NCBI GenBank assembly: GCA_035236585.1
Contig: CP141139.1
Span: 18,554,990 to 18,618,989, forward strand
Direction: 5' to 3'
Length of the DNA: 64,000 nucleotides
Origin: Warburgia ugandensis
Lineage: Eukaryota; Streptophyta; Magnoliopsida; Canellales; Canellaceae
Shown: positions 1 to 13,853 of the stretch, piece after piece
How the letters are laid out: each line of letters begins with the position of its first letter
How positions within the stretch are numbered: the stretch's first letter is position 1
The notes under the pieces: model-generated
Told to the model about the DNA's origin: nothing
Seen by the model: the letters and a program-made list of their open reading frames with translations, nothing else
The model's database searches: none
Translations under genes and position numbers: made by a program

Positions 1-918
1 TGCCCCTAGCTAAGTTAACAAGACACCTAGTTGAATACTATATATGATGTAAGTCAGACACCATTTGACATGACCATCCCATTGAAGGCTAGAAAGATGC
101 GGAATAAGAGAGGAGAGCAAACTAAAATTCCTTCAAGACATGGTCATAGATTGAATTTCTTAGAAATTAGGATATTAGCTAGCCTCATAAATTAAATATG
201 CAACAAACTGAAGTTGGAAGATGTAGTTCCTGAAACTCACAACAATCCCAACAAGGCAATCTGATATCACCTTCTAATCTCTTCATACCTTTCATGCTAT
301 CAGATCCTTCAAGAGATCTATGGAGATCTGAAATGAAGATCAACACAAGTCTGATGAGGAGAAGAGACAGAAATCAGTCAAATCACCTCAGGCTTTCCTT
401 CCCAACTGGTTCAGCCTAACAACCGGCATGAAGAGGATGAACTGCTCCTCCCTTGTCTGTAGTGAAATGTTCTTCTTCAGGCTGATAAGGGATCCCTGTA
501 TGGCCTTTATTTGTTATAGCTTTGATAGTCCAATCAACAAGCCAAAAGACCAATCTCAGTTTCTTCCTGCCATCATTCTGAATATTCAGTGTTTGGGAAA
601 GGGATTTAGGCTGTATTTTCCTCTGAGTTCCAAATGCTACAATGATCACTTTAAAGTACTTCACAGTATTACTAGGACTTTAAAAAATTGTCCACCAATA
701 TATGTACTTTAATTTTGTTGTCCTCATCTATATACTTTCGCTAATAAATAATCGAAGTGATGAAGAATATCTCTTCTTCCACTAGGTATGCTCATAAACT
801 ACCAATTACTCTCTTCAGTTTTCCCACATTAAGAAACTGATATATTGGTAACCAAGATATAAACAAAAACAAACAAGTTTATCATCAGAAAGACACTTAT
901 AATGGAAAGGATGCTTAC
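1..918. other. No recognisable gene
   Basis: AT-rich sequence without a coding region I can identify. An 82-codon open frame on the minus strand (416-664) matches no family I know and does not continue the PIP5K fragment that lies just upstream of it on that strand. It may be intron or flank of that fragment. Confidence 0.4.
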
Positions 919-1073
919 CATCAGAAGCTAATGAACTCGTACAATTTTGCAGCATATTTTGCGATTCTACCAGGACCCTCAAATGTTTAGGAGCTCTAAA
1001 ATGTAATCCCAACAACAGGCTGTAATCGATTATGCAATGTGACTCAAGGAACATGCAATCCACAGTGATCTGT
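919..1073 (-). pseudogene. Single exon of a phosphatidylinositol-4-phosphate 5-kinase (fragment)
   Basis: On the minus strand a 155-nt segment is bounded by a consensus acceptor (TGTGCAG before 1073) and donor (GTAAGC after 919). It encodes a core block of plant PIP5K catalytic domains: the sequence around IIDYSLLLGLHFRAP corresponds to the family's FLE-x-x-x-IMDYSLL-x-G-x-HFR motif. In the intact family this kinase phosphorylates PI4P to PI(4,5)P2 at the plasma membrane. Here only this one exon is visible. The ATP-binding region, the MORN repeats and the C-terminal activation loop are not found nearby, so it is a fragment. The usual Met of IMDYS is Ile. It lies about 340 bp downstream (minus-strand sense) of the PGDH fragment and in the same orientation, which suggests joint capture or an old rearrangement. 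Family assignment is good. Whether a distant remainder exists outside the window is unknown. Confidence 0.7.
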
Positions 1074-1413
1074 CTGCACACAATAAACTACAATGATAAT
1101 TAAGAAAAAGAACTGGTTCTAACACATTGAAGAGCATCATTATAATCTGACAAATTCTATATAGTGGCAAAAAATTACCACATTAAATTATGAGCAAACC
1201 AAAACCATATATCTGCACATGAAAATTTATAAATAGAGCTTGTAATCATGATAGGTAAAACAATAGAATAATTGAATCTAAGAACAATAGAATTTGTACC
1301 ATTAAGTTACACAGGCATTCCAAGTATTTTTCTGTTTATGCATTGACTGCAGTGAGTCATCGAAGCTAAGATGACTGGCTATAGATAGTTACACAGGGAA
1401 TAGCTGCATAGTT
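1074..1413. other. Non-coding spacer between two gene fragments
   Basis: AT-rich sequence between the PGDH and PIP5K fragments. I see no further exon of either gene. Confidence 0.4.
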
Positions 1414-2899
<1,486 letters not shown>

Positions 2900-3440
2900 T
2901 GCATGGTTGTGTGTGTCTCGCATTCAAAAAAAGCAAGATCCCTGCAGCAAGAACATTATGACAATAACACCTGAACTTTACCCAGAAAATTTCGCAAAAT
3001 CTAACATAAGCTTAGCCCAGCCTTTGAGAACCAATTTGACATGTGAATTGTATATATTGCTAATAGTGAAAAATATATTCACATGATATCTTATTACAGG
3101 AATGGAGGAAAACGCCCACCTCTTATGTGCATGCGGCCAAGGGCCTATGCTGTTGCTCTAAGTACGGTCGAAGCCCAATAGTAGCAAGTGGTACTTACAT
3201 TGTCCTACAAACGAACAACATACATGATGGTTTATTTGGCTTGATGAGTACATGCTGATTGAGCTACCACCCTTACCACCAATTGGGACGACAATGCACC
3301 GAAGGGAACGATGGCATGGGGGATTCGATCAAAATCTGGTGTTGACGCCCACTATTGCATTACAAGATGGAGGCCAAGGCCATGTCTCTCTTGTATTTAA
3401 TGCCCCCTCCGCATAATTTAATGTAGTAGCATATGTCCTT
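2900..3440. other. Unassigned, GC-richer stretch
   Basis: Slightly GC-richer than its surroundings. There is an acceptor-like CTGCAG (minus strand) at 2941-2946 just upstream of the PGDH homology, but no earlier PGDH exon could be read. The part around 3,100-3,420 has no recognisable coding content. Confidence 0.35.
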
Positions 3441-5289
3441 GGTGGACTTATACTTGTAATTATCATGTTTGTGATTGTGCCTTTGTTTATGTAAAACTCA
3501 TGGTTCTAACTTTTCTGCAATTACTTTAGCTTGTAGTCATCTACCTTGTAATTGTGATTCCTTTCTCTCGCGACCACGTGATGGATTTGATTTCCAACAA
3601 TATCTACATATGGTAATTATTCTATCTCATATACCGTATTTGAGTGTGTGTGACCAACGGTTCAATCAACAAATCAAGATTTATTTGGTGAGTTATGACA
3701 TACGACAAGGATTTATTTATTTTGACATCAATTCTTCATTTTTAAGCAAATTAGGTAGGTGGATTTCATCGCATATTCATTTTATGTCATGTTTGATATT
3801 TTTAATTTTACTGATTTTGATTTTCTGTTAATGTTTGGGAAAATCAAGTTTCAATGAAAAACCCTCCATATCTATATCATGGAGGGCTCAGATGAAAAAT
3901 CTAAGCCATCCAATAGATTTAGAAGTTCAAAACCTCTAAGTATGAATAACAGCCAATTTTGTGGAGATATGATGGCCCAATTTGAAGGAGAAAAGAGAGA
4001 TGGTGATTTGACGGTCCAATCTGGATTGTCTCAACATTTACAAGTCACTACCCCATTTCCACCAGTGGTCACAAGCAAAATAGGGCGAGATGTCCGGTTC
4101 TGCTTGTTTTGTCCTATTCTAACTGCCAGATCAAATCTGGATCATTAAAATGATTGTGAACTTCAAACTTGAAGTCTAGAGTCATCTAAGCTCCAAATCA
4201 TGAGCAAAAATAAGCTATGGAAAGCTTATGATGTCTAATTTCATATGAAATAATAAAATTTAAGAAATATTTCAAGAAAATCTCTGTTTAAAGAAAATAA
4301 TATTCTTACTTCTATGATCTTGAAGATCTGAGATGATCAGACCTTAAGGATCTGATATATATTTATGTTATAATGATGAGGATATGTGGAATTAAGGGTT
4401 AATTATGATATATCTACAAGGAATTGATGGAATCTAGCTTTATATTAAAAATACTCTAGAAATTGTAAAGGAACCTTCTTGATCAATAAGATCAAGAATG
4501 ATCAAACCCTATGGATGTGAAGATGATTTTTGGACATTTAATGTGATTAAAACCCTAAGATCAAAGGGATGGACATAAACTCTAATGGTTGAATCATATT
4601 AAAAGACTTTAATAATATTAAATTATTATTTTAATGGTCTTTACTTATTAATTGAATTATGAATTTGATTTATGGCATGAAATAGGATCCATGCTAGTTT
4701 AAGTCTTCACTTATAGTATAATTGCTTTACATTGCCTTAGATTATTTATAAATTGATAGAGTTGGGAATCTTAGGATCATGTTTGTGTAATTGTTATTAA
4801 TTAGTATCATTATCTTAGAATGTTAGTAGATTTGGCAAGCATAGAGATTATGCTAGATTAATTTGATTCCTTTACGTTAAGTACATTATTTACTTAGGAA
4901 TCATGCTAGTATAAATGTAAGTACCTTGTACCATTTTTCTTACATTAGCTTATGCTTTAAAGTTTATAATTGATTCAATATCAAATCTTCTTAGTAGATT
5001 TAATTATTAATTAGTTGTGATATAAAGAGCATAAAGTACCACAAATGTATCCTAATGAGAAATTAGAGTTTTATGACACAAATAAGAAGGAATGATTTTA
5101 CTTGGACCTAATTAGTAAGGGCTATAGTTAGTAAAAAAATATAAGGAATGGTTCACCATCTCCTTAGCCCAAAGTAGGAGAATAATAAACCTCCTTGAAT
5201 GACATTATGGATATTCATGAAAATTAATAAAAATCAAGTAGAGATAAATTTGGATATACAAGCTCATAGGAACCTTATGAAAGGTTGAG

Positions 5290-5500
5290 CTAAGGTCACT
5301 CTAGTGGACGCTGAATATTGTGGTTAAGGGAGTTTTCTAATAGAGCCTCACTCTTCCCCCACCTTATAATGACTTTGTTGAGGTCTAAATGCCTCCTTAC
5401 ATGAGGATTGAAGTAACCACTTTTTGAGCAAACTGTAGCTGGCAAGCCTTAGTCAATTAGAAATAAGAGAGACTGTCTAGAATTAGGAGTGAATAAATTC
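5290..5500 (+). repeat. Copy of a dispersed repeat also present inverted at 33.25-33.42 kb
   Basis: Reads in the plus sense as ACTCTAGTGG ... GTTGAGGTCTAAATGCC ... ACATGAGGATTG ... TAGCTGGCAAGCC. The minus strand of 33,250-33,422 reads ACTCTGGTGG ... GTTGAGGCCTAAACGC ... ACATGAGGATTA ... TAACTGGTAAGC in the same order. The two are clearly related but diverged. Confidence 0.6.
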
Positions 5501-6050
5501 TCCTCAAACCAGTAAAACACAAACTAGTTGCGAAATAATAATAAGCACATAAAAGATTAGTAAATTATCTAATCCTAATAAAATTTTAAATAAGATAAGA
5601 ATAATCAAACAAGATCCAAGAGAGATCTTGAATCATCAAAAACAATAAAAGAAATGACATACGAATGTAGAGTAAATTGTTGTTGTATGATTATACTTGT
5701 AATATAAAGTTATTAGATTAGAAGATCTAAACTCTTGATCATATATAATTCAAGGAGGAAAGATTTGAATCATCCTACTAAAGGATGATCAAAACACTAT
5801 GTAGTACTTACCTTTGGGTAGAAGATGACATTATATGTATGGTTCGACAGATATATGCTGATCAAAGACTATGACATACTTCAAGGAGTAGCAATACCTT
5901 ATTGAGGTAGGATGATTTTATGAATGCATCTACATGAGAAATACATGTTAAATACATGATCTTACGTCTAGAAATGTTGACAAGTATAATGTAAATACTT
6001 GTAATAAATCAATTTGAAATCCATATAATTCGACCATTATGATGAGAACA

Positions 6051-6073
6051 TATATATATATATATATATATAT
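6051..6073. repeat. (TA)n microsatellite
   Basis: Uninterrupted alternating AT run of about 23 bp inside the retroelement-like region. Confidence 0.9.
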
Positions 6074-6846
6074 GAAATGGTTAAGTGTTGAGTTAAGGGA
6101 AAACCCTAAGTAAATGGGGAAATAGGAAATATATTAGCCCTAAGTAAACAAACAAATTGTCTATTATGTATGAGAAATATTTTACATACAAGCATGGAGG
6201 CCTGTGGCTTTGTTTTAATAAGCATGAGCCTAGGGATGCTATGCTAAGAGAGTTATGAGGGTCTAGCCACTCGCTTCCTGAAATTATGATATGATAGATA
6301 CCAAGCCCAAAGAGAGGTTAAAAGTTGGGTGGGGCAATTATGGGAAGGCCACCACTGTGAAAGTCCTGTCTCCCCATATGTGCAGTGACATAATTTATCC
6401 ACCGTGACATGAGTAGATCATGGAGTAGTTATTTGGGCACGATGTACGGATTAGGCTGCAAGCATGGTAGTCCTTGATGTTTTTTACACTATCATGCATA
6501 TGAGATATGCATATTGAAATGCCTTATATTATAGTATGATGAAATGCTAAGTAATTGTATATTATCAGTGTTTCCTAAAAAGGAAAATTTTCAATATAGG
6601 ACTAGTTGAAATATGAATTTCCTATGGTGGAAAGAGTTGATCAGCTTAGTTTTGGGCATGTTATTTGACTAGTTTTATGATTTTAATGGATTTATCCATG
6701 TATAGTATGTATGTATAAGGATGTACATATATGATAAAGTAAAGAGATTGATCAATGAGTATGTTTATGAATAATGAGATTATAAAGTATTAAGATTATA
6801 CTGTCAAATTATTATGCTTCTTGAATTCCCTACCAAGCATAGCTTG

Positions 6847-6886
6847 CTGAGATATTGTAAATATTTGAATGTTTACAATATCTCAG
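6847..6886. repeat. Perfect 15-bp hairpin with 10-nt loop
   Basis: CTGAGATATTGTAAA at 6847-6861 is followed, after ten bases, by its exact reverse complement at 6872-6886. There is no T-tract after it and no known RNA family match. Confidence 0.85.
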
Positions 6887-7170
6887 ATACAAAGAAGAAT
6901 TAGGAGCTCAAGACTTGAGAAGATTTGGAAGAATAATTGATCAGGTATATCCCTTGAAGACTTGTATTTTATTTGAGAACATTCTATTGTATTGAGAGTT
7001 TTAACTGTATGATGAGCTTTGAAATTTGGATTATGTAATTTGAATACGTATTATAATGATACCATGGGCTATGTACTGTGAACCACTGGATGGATCATGT
7101 AATTTAATAAAAGTATATTCCTTTAGTGGAATTTTATCTTATACAAAATTCTACTTATGTTATGTATGAA

Positions 7171-7314
7171 GTGATGACTTGGGTTTTACAAAACAAGTTC
7201 TAAAGAAAAGAATTTTTGCTACTTTGTTTTGTGAAATTTTTTTACTGCTAAGGGCCTTATTTTGAAAAAAAGAAAATGTACCACAAAATGTGTTATAAAA
7301 ACCCAAGTCATCAC
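7171..7314. repeat. 144-bp element with 18-bp terminal inverted repeats
   Basis: GTGATGACTTGGGTTTT at 7171 is the inverse complement of AAAACCCAAGTCATCAC ending at 7314. The interior pairs only weakly. It may be a short foldback element, or the facing edges of two LTRs, since GGGTTTTACA and TGTTATAAAAACCC resemble LTR ends. Confidence 0.55.
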
Positions 7315-9720
7315 ATGATACCTCAAGAATAAATATTGACCATACTTTAAACTTTTGACTTCTTAAATCTAAGGGCATATATAGTTATGCTCTATCTAAA
7401 ACATTTCTACAGTCATATCCACTAAATGTTTTGATATGTCAAGATTGTATCCTATGCATAGATATACATATATGTATACCATTATGTACGCCATGAATCT
7501 ATACTCAAATGATTGAAAATGATCATTTTCAATCTTATTGATAGTATTACATGTACGAAGTGTTCTTGAATAAATTCTTAGTCTCATTCTCACTCAAGGA
7601 CAGTTTTAAGTTTGCAAGGTTCATGATTTTTATTTCTCGTATCCTACGAATTTGCATCACCTTGACAAAGAATTCCCACAATGTTCCTTAAGGGTTCGAT
7701 TTTTATTTCATGACTTACCAATAAGTGTAAAATTAAAATATAACAATGAAGTAATACTCATAGCAGAAAATTGACATACAAAGGAATTCACTTTTATAGA
7801 CATAAGAAAAATTAATTATTAGCTTATGAGGGCACACATTCCTGATGATAATGTCATACCTTCATGATCCTTGTTGAGACAATACGACATCACCTAGTTT
7901 ACTCTAAAAGTTTCTTCCTTGATTGATTCAAAATGATTAGAGAGATATGAACTAGAAAGATTACAAAGATACAAACCATTAGTAGTGAGGTGATTTGTTG
8001 CCCTTATATCAGGGTAGTGATCTCAAGCATGATCATAGTGGCAAAAGATGAGGGTTGATAAGGGCATCAAGTTTCATCATGCATAGTCATCACTTCATTT
8101 TCACACACCTTATTATTGAAAACCTAACCTATGTGACCCACAAACCATTATATTAAAGATTCTATCCAATAGTTGAGATAAAATGTAGCAAATACAACAA
8201 TCTTCACCTTGACTTTTATCATAGCCACCTTGAAGATCTACTTGGGACAATCATCTACCTTGCACTTGCGACTCTGCATTTTCTTTAGCTAAGATGTCGA
8301 CCCTATGTCCCTAGGGTATTCCAACAATTTTAACATTGCAAGAGACTAATTAAGTTTAACTAGCACTTTAACTCTTCTGTAGTCACTTGATTTGTGGACA
8401 CATCTGCAATAGTTCTCAAAGCAAAACTACCTTCTTGAAGAGCTAATTAAATTTCAAATTTAGTAAGTAAAAAGTCCTTCACAATCATCTTCTCTTTAAA
8501 CATCAATCTATATTCATGACCAATAACACATATTTTTGGATGTAATAATCATCCAATTATCAAGATTTTTTGGTTATTCAATATCAAAACATATGAGCAT
8601 CAAATTAACATGTTGGATGATTTTATCATGTGCTCAACAATACATATTTTAAGGTGCTAAAATCAACAAATTATCAAGATCTTTGGTCTGTAGGAAATCC
8701 AACTCAAATCAATCAGATGAACATGTTCTATCATCCAAAATTGGGCCACTTCATGCAAAGATGAGGTCTTGAATTTATCGAAAAAGAGTTGTCTATGATA
8801 AAATACAAGAATTTTTTACTTTTGTTAGATGAAGAAATTTAAATATATAACATCATGGAAAAAAGAATAACTAATTCTAATTAGTTGAAGTTGCCATTAG
8901 GATGCCTTGGCAAAGAATTCATAAACCTCATAATTATCAGCAATTTTATGATTTTTATTAACTAAATAGTAAACACTATGAAAAAAATGATATTTTTTAA
9001 CAATTCATTTAAACAATAGTTAACAATGTTGCTACCATTCTAGAAAAGATCTCAATTCTAGTACTAATTACTTCAAACAATTGCACTTGACTTCATGTGT
9101 TCAAGAAAGAGAGCTTTTGCCATATTTTTTAAATGTTGTCTTGCTTAACTTGGTGTATCCTATGGTCCATGACAATTATATTTACTGTTATGTTTTTCTT
9201 TCCTACTAATGTTGCCAAGATATATCACAAGTGAATGAAATTAATTCAACCATTGCTCTAAGAATAACACTTGTGACATAGACATATCTAAAAATTATAC
9301 TGGAGAGACTTGGATATCTACTACAAACAAAAAGCAAATATAGCATATGAAAAAGTGTAAGTTTTTATGACCAGAAATAGTTGGTTAGAAACTTAATGTA
9401 AACAAAGGTCTAATTTCAAATTTCAAAAACACATCTTTTAAGATCCTAAGCTCATGCAACTATTATAACTTTTTGTTTATGACATATCTAAGGTTAGAGC
9501 AATTAGAAGAGCTAATCAAATAATTTAAAGAAGGATCCTGTCATGGAAAAAATGAGGGGCACTGATAGGGAAGTGCCCTATAAGGCCTTCAGTCGGCCTA
9601 GCATTCTTCTTATCTTTTTTCTACTTTCTTGAGATTTTATTAGTTTCTTTTATATATTTATATCCCACCTTAATTGCCTTTATTTAAGGTAATACTTCAT
9701 TATTCCATGACATTTATATT
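7315..9720. other. AT-rich region, nothing recognised
   Basis: No open frame with a family match, no LTR pair and no tRNA. The texture resembles old repeat sequence. Confidence 0.4.
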
Positions 9721-9729
9721 TTTCAAAAG

Positions 9730-10040
9730 TCATTTTCCTTAACTCTCTCTCTCTCTCATTGTGTATGTGCAAATTTACATTTGTATGTGTCCATACACGC
9801 ATATACGTATCTCTATCTCTTGAGTAATTATATATTACAAATGGTTGTATCATATGCATTCCGAAGTTGAAATATGGGCCCACTTTTTATTTTTTCAATA
9901 ATCCAAGATGTTCGTTTGGTTTGTCCCATTTAAGATGGCCTATTTACAAATATCATAACTCGTGTTAGTTGGATATCTCTAAATCCTCTATTTTTTGGGG
10001 CTTTTGAAGCAAAAAAAAAGAAGAGATTGTATTTTGTGTT
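9730..10040 (+). repeat. Dispersed repeat, left copy flanking the LINE
   Basis: A CT-rich start leads into AATCCAAG, a TTTG-TCCCAT segment and a (T/A)-rich end. The same order of motifs occurs at 13,125-13,400 in the same orientation. Identity is moderate. Confidence 0.5.
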
Positions 10041-10225
10041 TTAAACCTTTGCAGTCTTACAATGCCTCATTATCATCATTAAAACCTTATCATGATTAGG
10101 GTCAGTCACTTGAATCTTGTTCCTCCATTCTTCTCTATTAAGTGTCATGACTTCATTTAGTCCCAATGTTTTTAAATATTTTCTCACCACTTCCATCATC
10201 ATTCTTTTGGACCTTTCTTGGCCCT

Positions 10226-11480
10226 TTAAGAACCTTCAACTTGGATCACATCACTTCTAACCAGTGCCACTTTTAGTCTCTGTTGGACATGTTCTAACCA
10301 TCTAAATCTAATCTCCTTTATCTCGTTACCTATTGGTGCTACTCTTAAGTTTCCTCTAATATTTTCATTTCTAATGCTATCCTTTATTGTCTTGGGACTC
10401 ATCCATCTTAGCATCCGCATTTCAGCAATGCTCATCTTATGTACATGTTGTTCCTTAACTGCTCAACACTCTGATGGATAGAGCATGGTCAGCTTTATAT
10501 CCATCCTATAGAAATTTTCTTTTAGTTTGAGTGGCATCTTCTAATCACACAAAACTCTAGAGGCACCTTCTATCTCAATCTCTCCACTCTCATGAATTGT
10601 CAATCTCAAGTATTAGAAGTGTTCTTTTAGGGGGACTTCTCAGTTATTACCTCTACTTGCCAAAATTATATTGCATATACTTTGTCTTAGTTTGGCTATT
10701 TTTAAATCATTTAGATTCTAGTGCATCTCTCCATAACTCTAGCTTTGTGTTCATGTCCTCCCTTGTCTTATCAATAAAAACTATATCATCTGCAAATAAC
10801 ATGCATCATAGAATCTCCTCATGGATATGTTTTGTCAACTTATCTATAACCAAGGTGAAAAGGTATTGGCTCAATGTCAATTCTTGGTGTAATCTTATTG
10901 TGATAGAAAATTAGCTATTTCTCTGCTAGTGGTCTTAACATTTGTTACCCTATCATAAGCTTTTTCTAAGTCAATAAATACTAAGTAGGGATCCTTCCTC
11001 ATCTCCATATATTTCTCTATCAATTGTCTAAGTAGAAAAATAGCATCCATGGTAGACCTCTCATGCATGAAACAGTTCTCAGATACACTCGTGTCATGTC
11101 ATAGCCTCTTCTAAATTACTCTTTCAAAAGGTTTAGCATAAATTACAACTTTAATCCATTGATAATTAATGCAATTCTATATGTCTCCTTTATTCTTATA
11201 AATTGGAACAATAGAACTCTTTCTCTATTTATCTTTCATTTTCTTCAAATTTATAATATTGTTAAACAACTTTGTCAACTAAACTATTCCAATATCTCCC
11301 ATATACTTTCAAAGCTCTATTTATATACCATTAGGCCTTAGAACCTTTATTGATTTCATCTTTTTCAATGCTTCTTTCACTTAAGGTATTCTAATCCTAC
11401 GGTCATATACATAATGTCCACCCTTATTTGGGTTTACGGTGCTTGCAATCCCTATATGCTCATGGTAATTGTCATTTAGC
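10226..11480 (-). pseudogene. LINE reverse transcriptase domain, degenerate
   Basis: Minus-strand motifs in order are IVPIYKNKGD (about 11,190), the finger segment RSTMDAIFLLRQLIEKY, VFIDLEKAYDRV (about 10,960) with catalytic Asp, and the palm motif LFADDIVFID at 10,775-10,800 with both Asp of FADD. The C-terminal segment MLRWMSPKT ... EIRFRWLEHVQQRL follows at 10,260-10,435. Stops and frameshifts occur between these blocks, so no protein can be made. Confidence 0.85.
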
Positions 11481-12066
11481 AATCTTTAGAAGTAACTTTC
11501 CCATCTTTTTTTGATCTTGTCATCTTCGACTAGTACTCTTTATTCATCACTTATAATACACTTAATGTGGTCTAAGACCTTACTCTTCTTTTCTCTTACT
11601 TTTGCAAGTTTAAACACATCTTTCTCACCTTCTCTTGATCCTAATCTATTACAGAGATTAATGTCGGCCTTGTGTTTACCTCACTACTCTCTTTGCAACC
11701 TTTTTAGCATTCTTATATTACTCAAAGTTTTCTTTATTTTTAGTCCTCTACTATACTTTAAAACACACTTATTTCTTTTTAATAACTTTATGCACCTTTT
11801 CACTCTATCACCAAACTTCCTTTGTTAGTTGTCTTTTACCTTTAGATACTCGTAGGATATCTTTTGCCACTTTCTTTATGGACAGGGTCATATTAGTTTG
11901 CATAATGTTTACTTCTATTTCATTGTTCTGGTTTCCTTCTACTGTCAATTTGTTTGTAAATGATGCTATTTTCTCTCATTTTAAATTCCATCACTTAGTT
12001 TTTTGACACCTATTAAGTTTATTTCCTTTCTTCCATACTATAATGTAGATATCTATAACCATTAAC

Positions 12067-12760
12067 CTATGTTGTGAGACTCTTATTGGGTATCACCTTA
12101 TAATCCTTACACTTTGATCTTTTGATATCTCTAAGTAAAAAAATGTCTATTTGGCTATTATATGGTCCACTTTTAAAGGTTATTAAGTATTCATCCCACT
12201 TCTTAATGTATGTGTTTACTACTGCTAGTTTACATGCTAAGACAAAATTAAGTACGACTTTCCCCATCTCATTTCTTTTTCCAATATCATACTCTTCACG
12301 AACCCTATCATATCCTTCTTCTTTTTTTCCTACATGACCTTAAAATCTGCTCCTATAAATATCCCCTCTCTGTTATGAATTTCTTACACGGCTCCCTCCA
12401 TATCTTTCTAAAACTGTCTTTTGATTCTATCTTCTAATCTACTTGTGGTGTGTATGCTCTTGTAACATTTATAATGTTCTCTCATAAAACAAGTTTTACT
12501 AGTATAATTCTATCAGTGATTCTTTTAACGTATATAATTTTATCCTTTAATTCTTTATCTATCACCATCCCTTTTTATTATTTTTCTTTCCTATATACCA
12601 AAGTTTATACACATCTATTTATCTAGTTTTAGCCCCTTTCCACTTGGTTTAATGGACACAAGCAATATTGATTCTTCTGCGTTTTATTATATCTACTAAC
12701 TCTAGACACATACATGTCAATGTTCATATATTCCATTTAGCAATGCGAATCATGTTCTCT
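12067..12760 (-). pseudogene. LINE endonuclease domain, degenerate
   Basis: Minus-strand frames show YVKRITDRIILVKLVL and NVTRAYTPQV (strand and loop of the exonuclease-endonuclease-phosphatase fold), then KWDEYLITFKSGPYNSQIDI and LLRD at about 12,110-12,210. The last block is the conserved T-x-x-S-x-x-x-S-Q-I-D region holding the catalytic Asp. At least four stops interrupt the frame upstream of 12,267. In an active element this domain nicks target DNA for target-primed reverse transcription. Confidence 0.8.
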
Positions 12761-12806
12761 TGACCTAGCTTATTTACTCGAACAACATGTGAACCCATGC
12801 ATACTT

Positions 12807-12968
12807 TCCATTGCACTTGGGCTCCAATGCAGTGTGTCGCTTCTAAGGGAACGATCCAATAGCCCTTGCCTATTTTTCACTACAATTGAGATCCAATGTA
12901 GTAAATGCCCTAGTAGTCCTTGTCCACTTTTCACTGCATCTGGGTTGCGATGCAGTGTATCACTGATG
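12807..12968. repeat. Three imperfect ~55-bp tandem units
   Basis: Each unit runs from TTTCACTGCA-like sequence through TCCAATGCAGT to CCTTG-CCA. They sit just upstream (minus sense) of the LINE endonuclease and may be part of its 5' region. Confidence 0.55.
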
Positions 12969-13124
12969 GAGAATGTCCTAGCCCGAAGGAATGTCAAAAA
13001 TCAATTCATTCATAGGATTTGTCATGTGTTTTACTTGTTGGCTACACTTGATGCAAAACCCTCCTCTTTTATTAGGCCTTATGATCGGCTATCTTATATA
13101 AGCAGGACAGGTTGTATTAGATAA

Positions 13125-13400
13125 TTATTCTCTCTCTCTCTCTAGAATTTCTATCATGCATAGCTTTGCATTAAAAAAATATACATGTTAGGTTCACTTC
13201 TTTCATTTTTTCACTAATCCAAGCCATTCATTTAATTTGACTTGTCCCATGTAGCCTAGGTTTCACATATCTCATCTACTTGATACTTCTAAAAATTGTT
13301 ACTTAGACCCTTTATTATTGCAAAATAGCAGTTCTGAGTTATTTTTGTGTTACATTGTCTATTTTGAAACCATAAAAGACAAAAGAAATAAGGTCTTACT
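13125..13400 (+). repeat. Dispersed repeat, right copy flanking the LINE
   Basis: Counterpart of 9,730-10,040: a CT run, then TTTCATTTTTTCACTAATCC, CTTGTCCCATG and a TTTTGTGTT segment, in the same order and orientation. Confidence 0.5.
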
Positions 13401-13853
13401 TGCATTTAGTATATGAGATGTTTGATACCTAGACCATTTAGGATATGTCAAATCAGTTGAACTGCTTGGATCAATGAAAAAAACTTATAATAATTACTCC
13501 ATTGTGTGATCATGCCTCTGCAAGTAGGACATAGTTTAGAAACTCAAACACTTGACCCAACTAAAAAGTTAGGTAAGTTGAGTCAACTTGAACTCATGAG
13601 TGAGTAAAAAATAATTGAGAAAATTTTTAAATGAAATTTTACTAATTTAGACTTGTAGTTATAATTTTTGAGAAACATGCATATATAAGTTATAGGCAAG
13701 TTAGTTAGTGCCTACTATTGTTATTTTAGGGTATTGTTTTCAAACCTTAAACCAAGTAAATTTATTTTGTTACGTAATAAGGTGATTGAGTTTTCGGAGT
13801 CAACTTAAGAGCTTTAGAAGTATGGTGTAAGATGATCGTCCAACAATTTATTG

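Larger units (their letters stand above)
3441..7170. mobile_element. Decayed LTR-retrotransposon-like sequence, no domains left
   Basis: AT-rich sequence dense in stops on both strands. The part at 5,290-5,500 is shared with sequence abutting a Gypsy LTR at 33.25-33.42 kb. The end at 7,171-7,190 (GGGTTTTACA) looks like an LTR 3' terminus. No gag or pol motif was found, so this is probably an LTR or a non-autonomous relic. Confidence 0.35.
10070..12780 (-). mobile_element. Decayed LINE (RTE-like non-LTR retrotransposon)
   Basis: Read on the minus strand, this region carries in order an AP-type endonuclease and a reverse transcriptase with thumb/C-terminal part, broken by many stops and frameshifts. 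It ends at about 10,070 with short GAT/ATG-type repeats (minus sense), as RTE-clade elements do, and has no poly(A). The protein belongs to the family often annotated in plant genomes as craniofacial-development-protein-2-like. A second, shorter copy of the same family lies at 51.9-52.7 kb. It is flanked by two copies of an unrelated repeat. It is inactive. Confidence 0.85.

Noticed and set aside
416-664. 82-codon minus-strand open frame
   Set aside because: No family match, no codon signal I can see and no continuity with the neighbouring PIP5K exon. Length is within chance expectation.
12789-13124. 111-codon plus-strand open frame
   Set aside because: Explained by three imperfect tandem repeats next to the LINE. 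There is no known protein.
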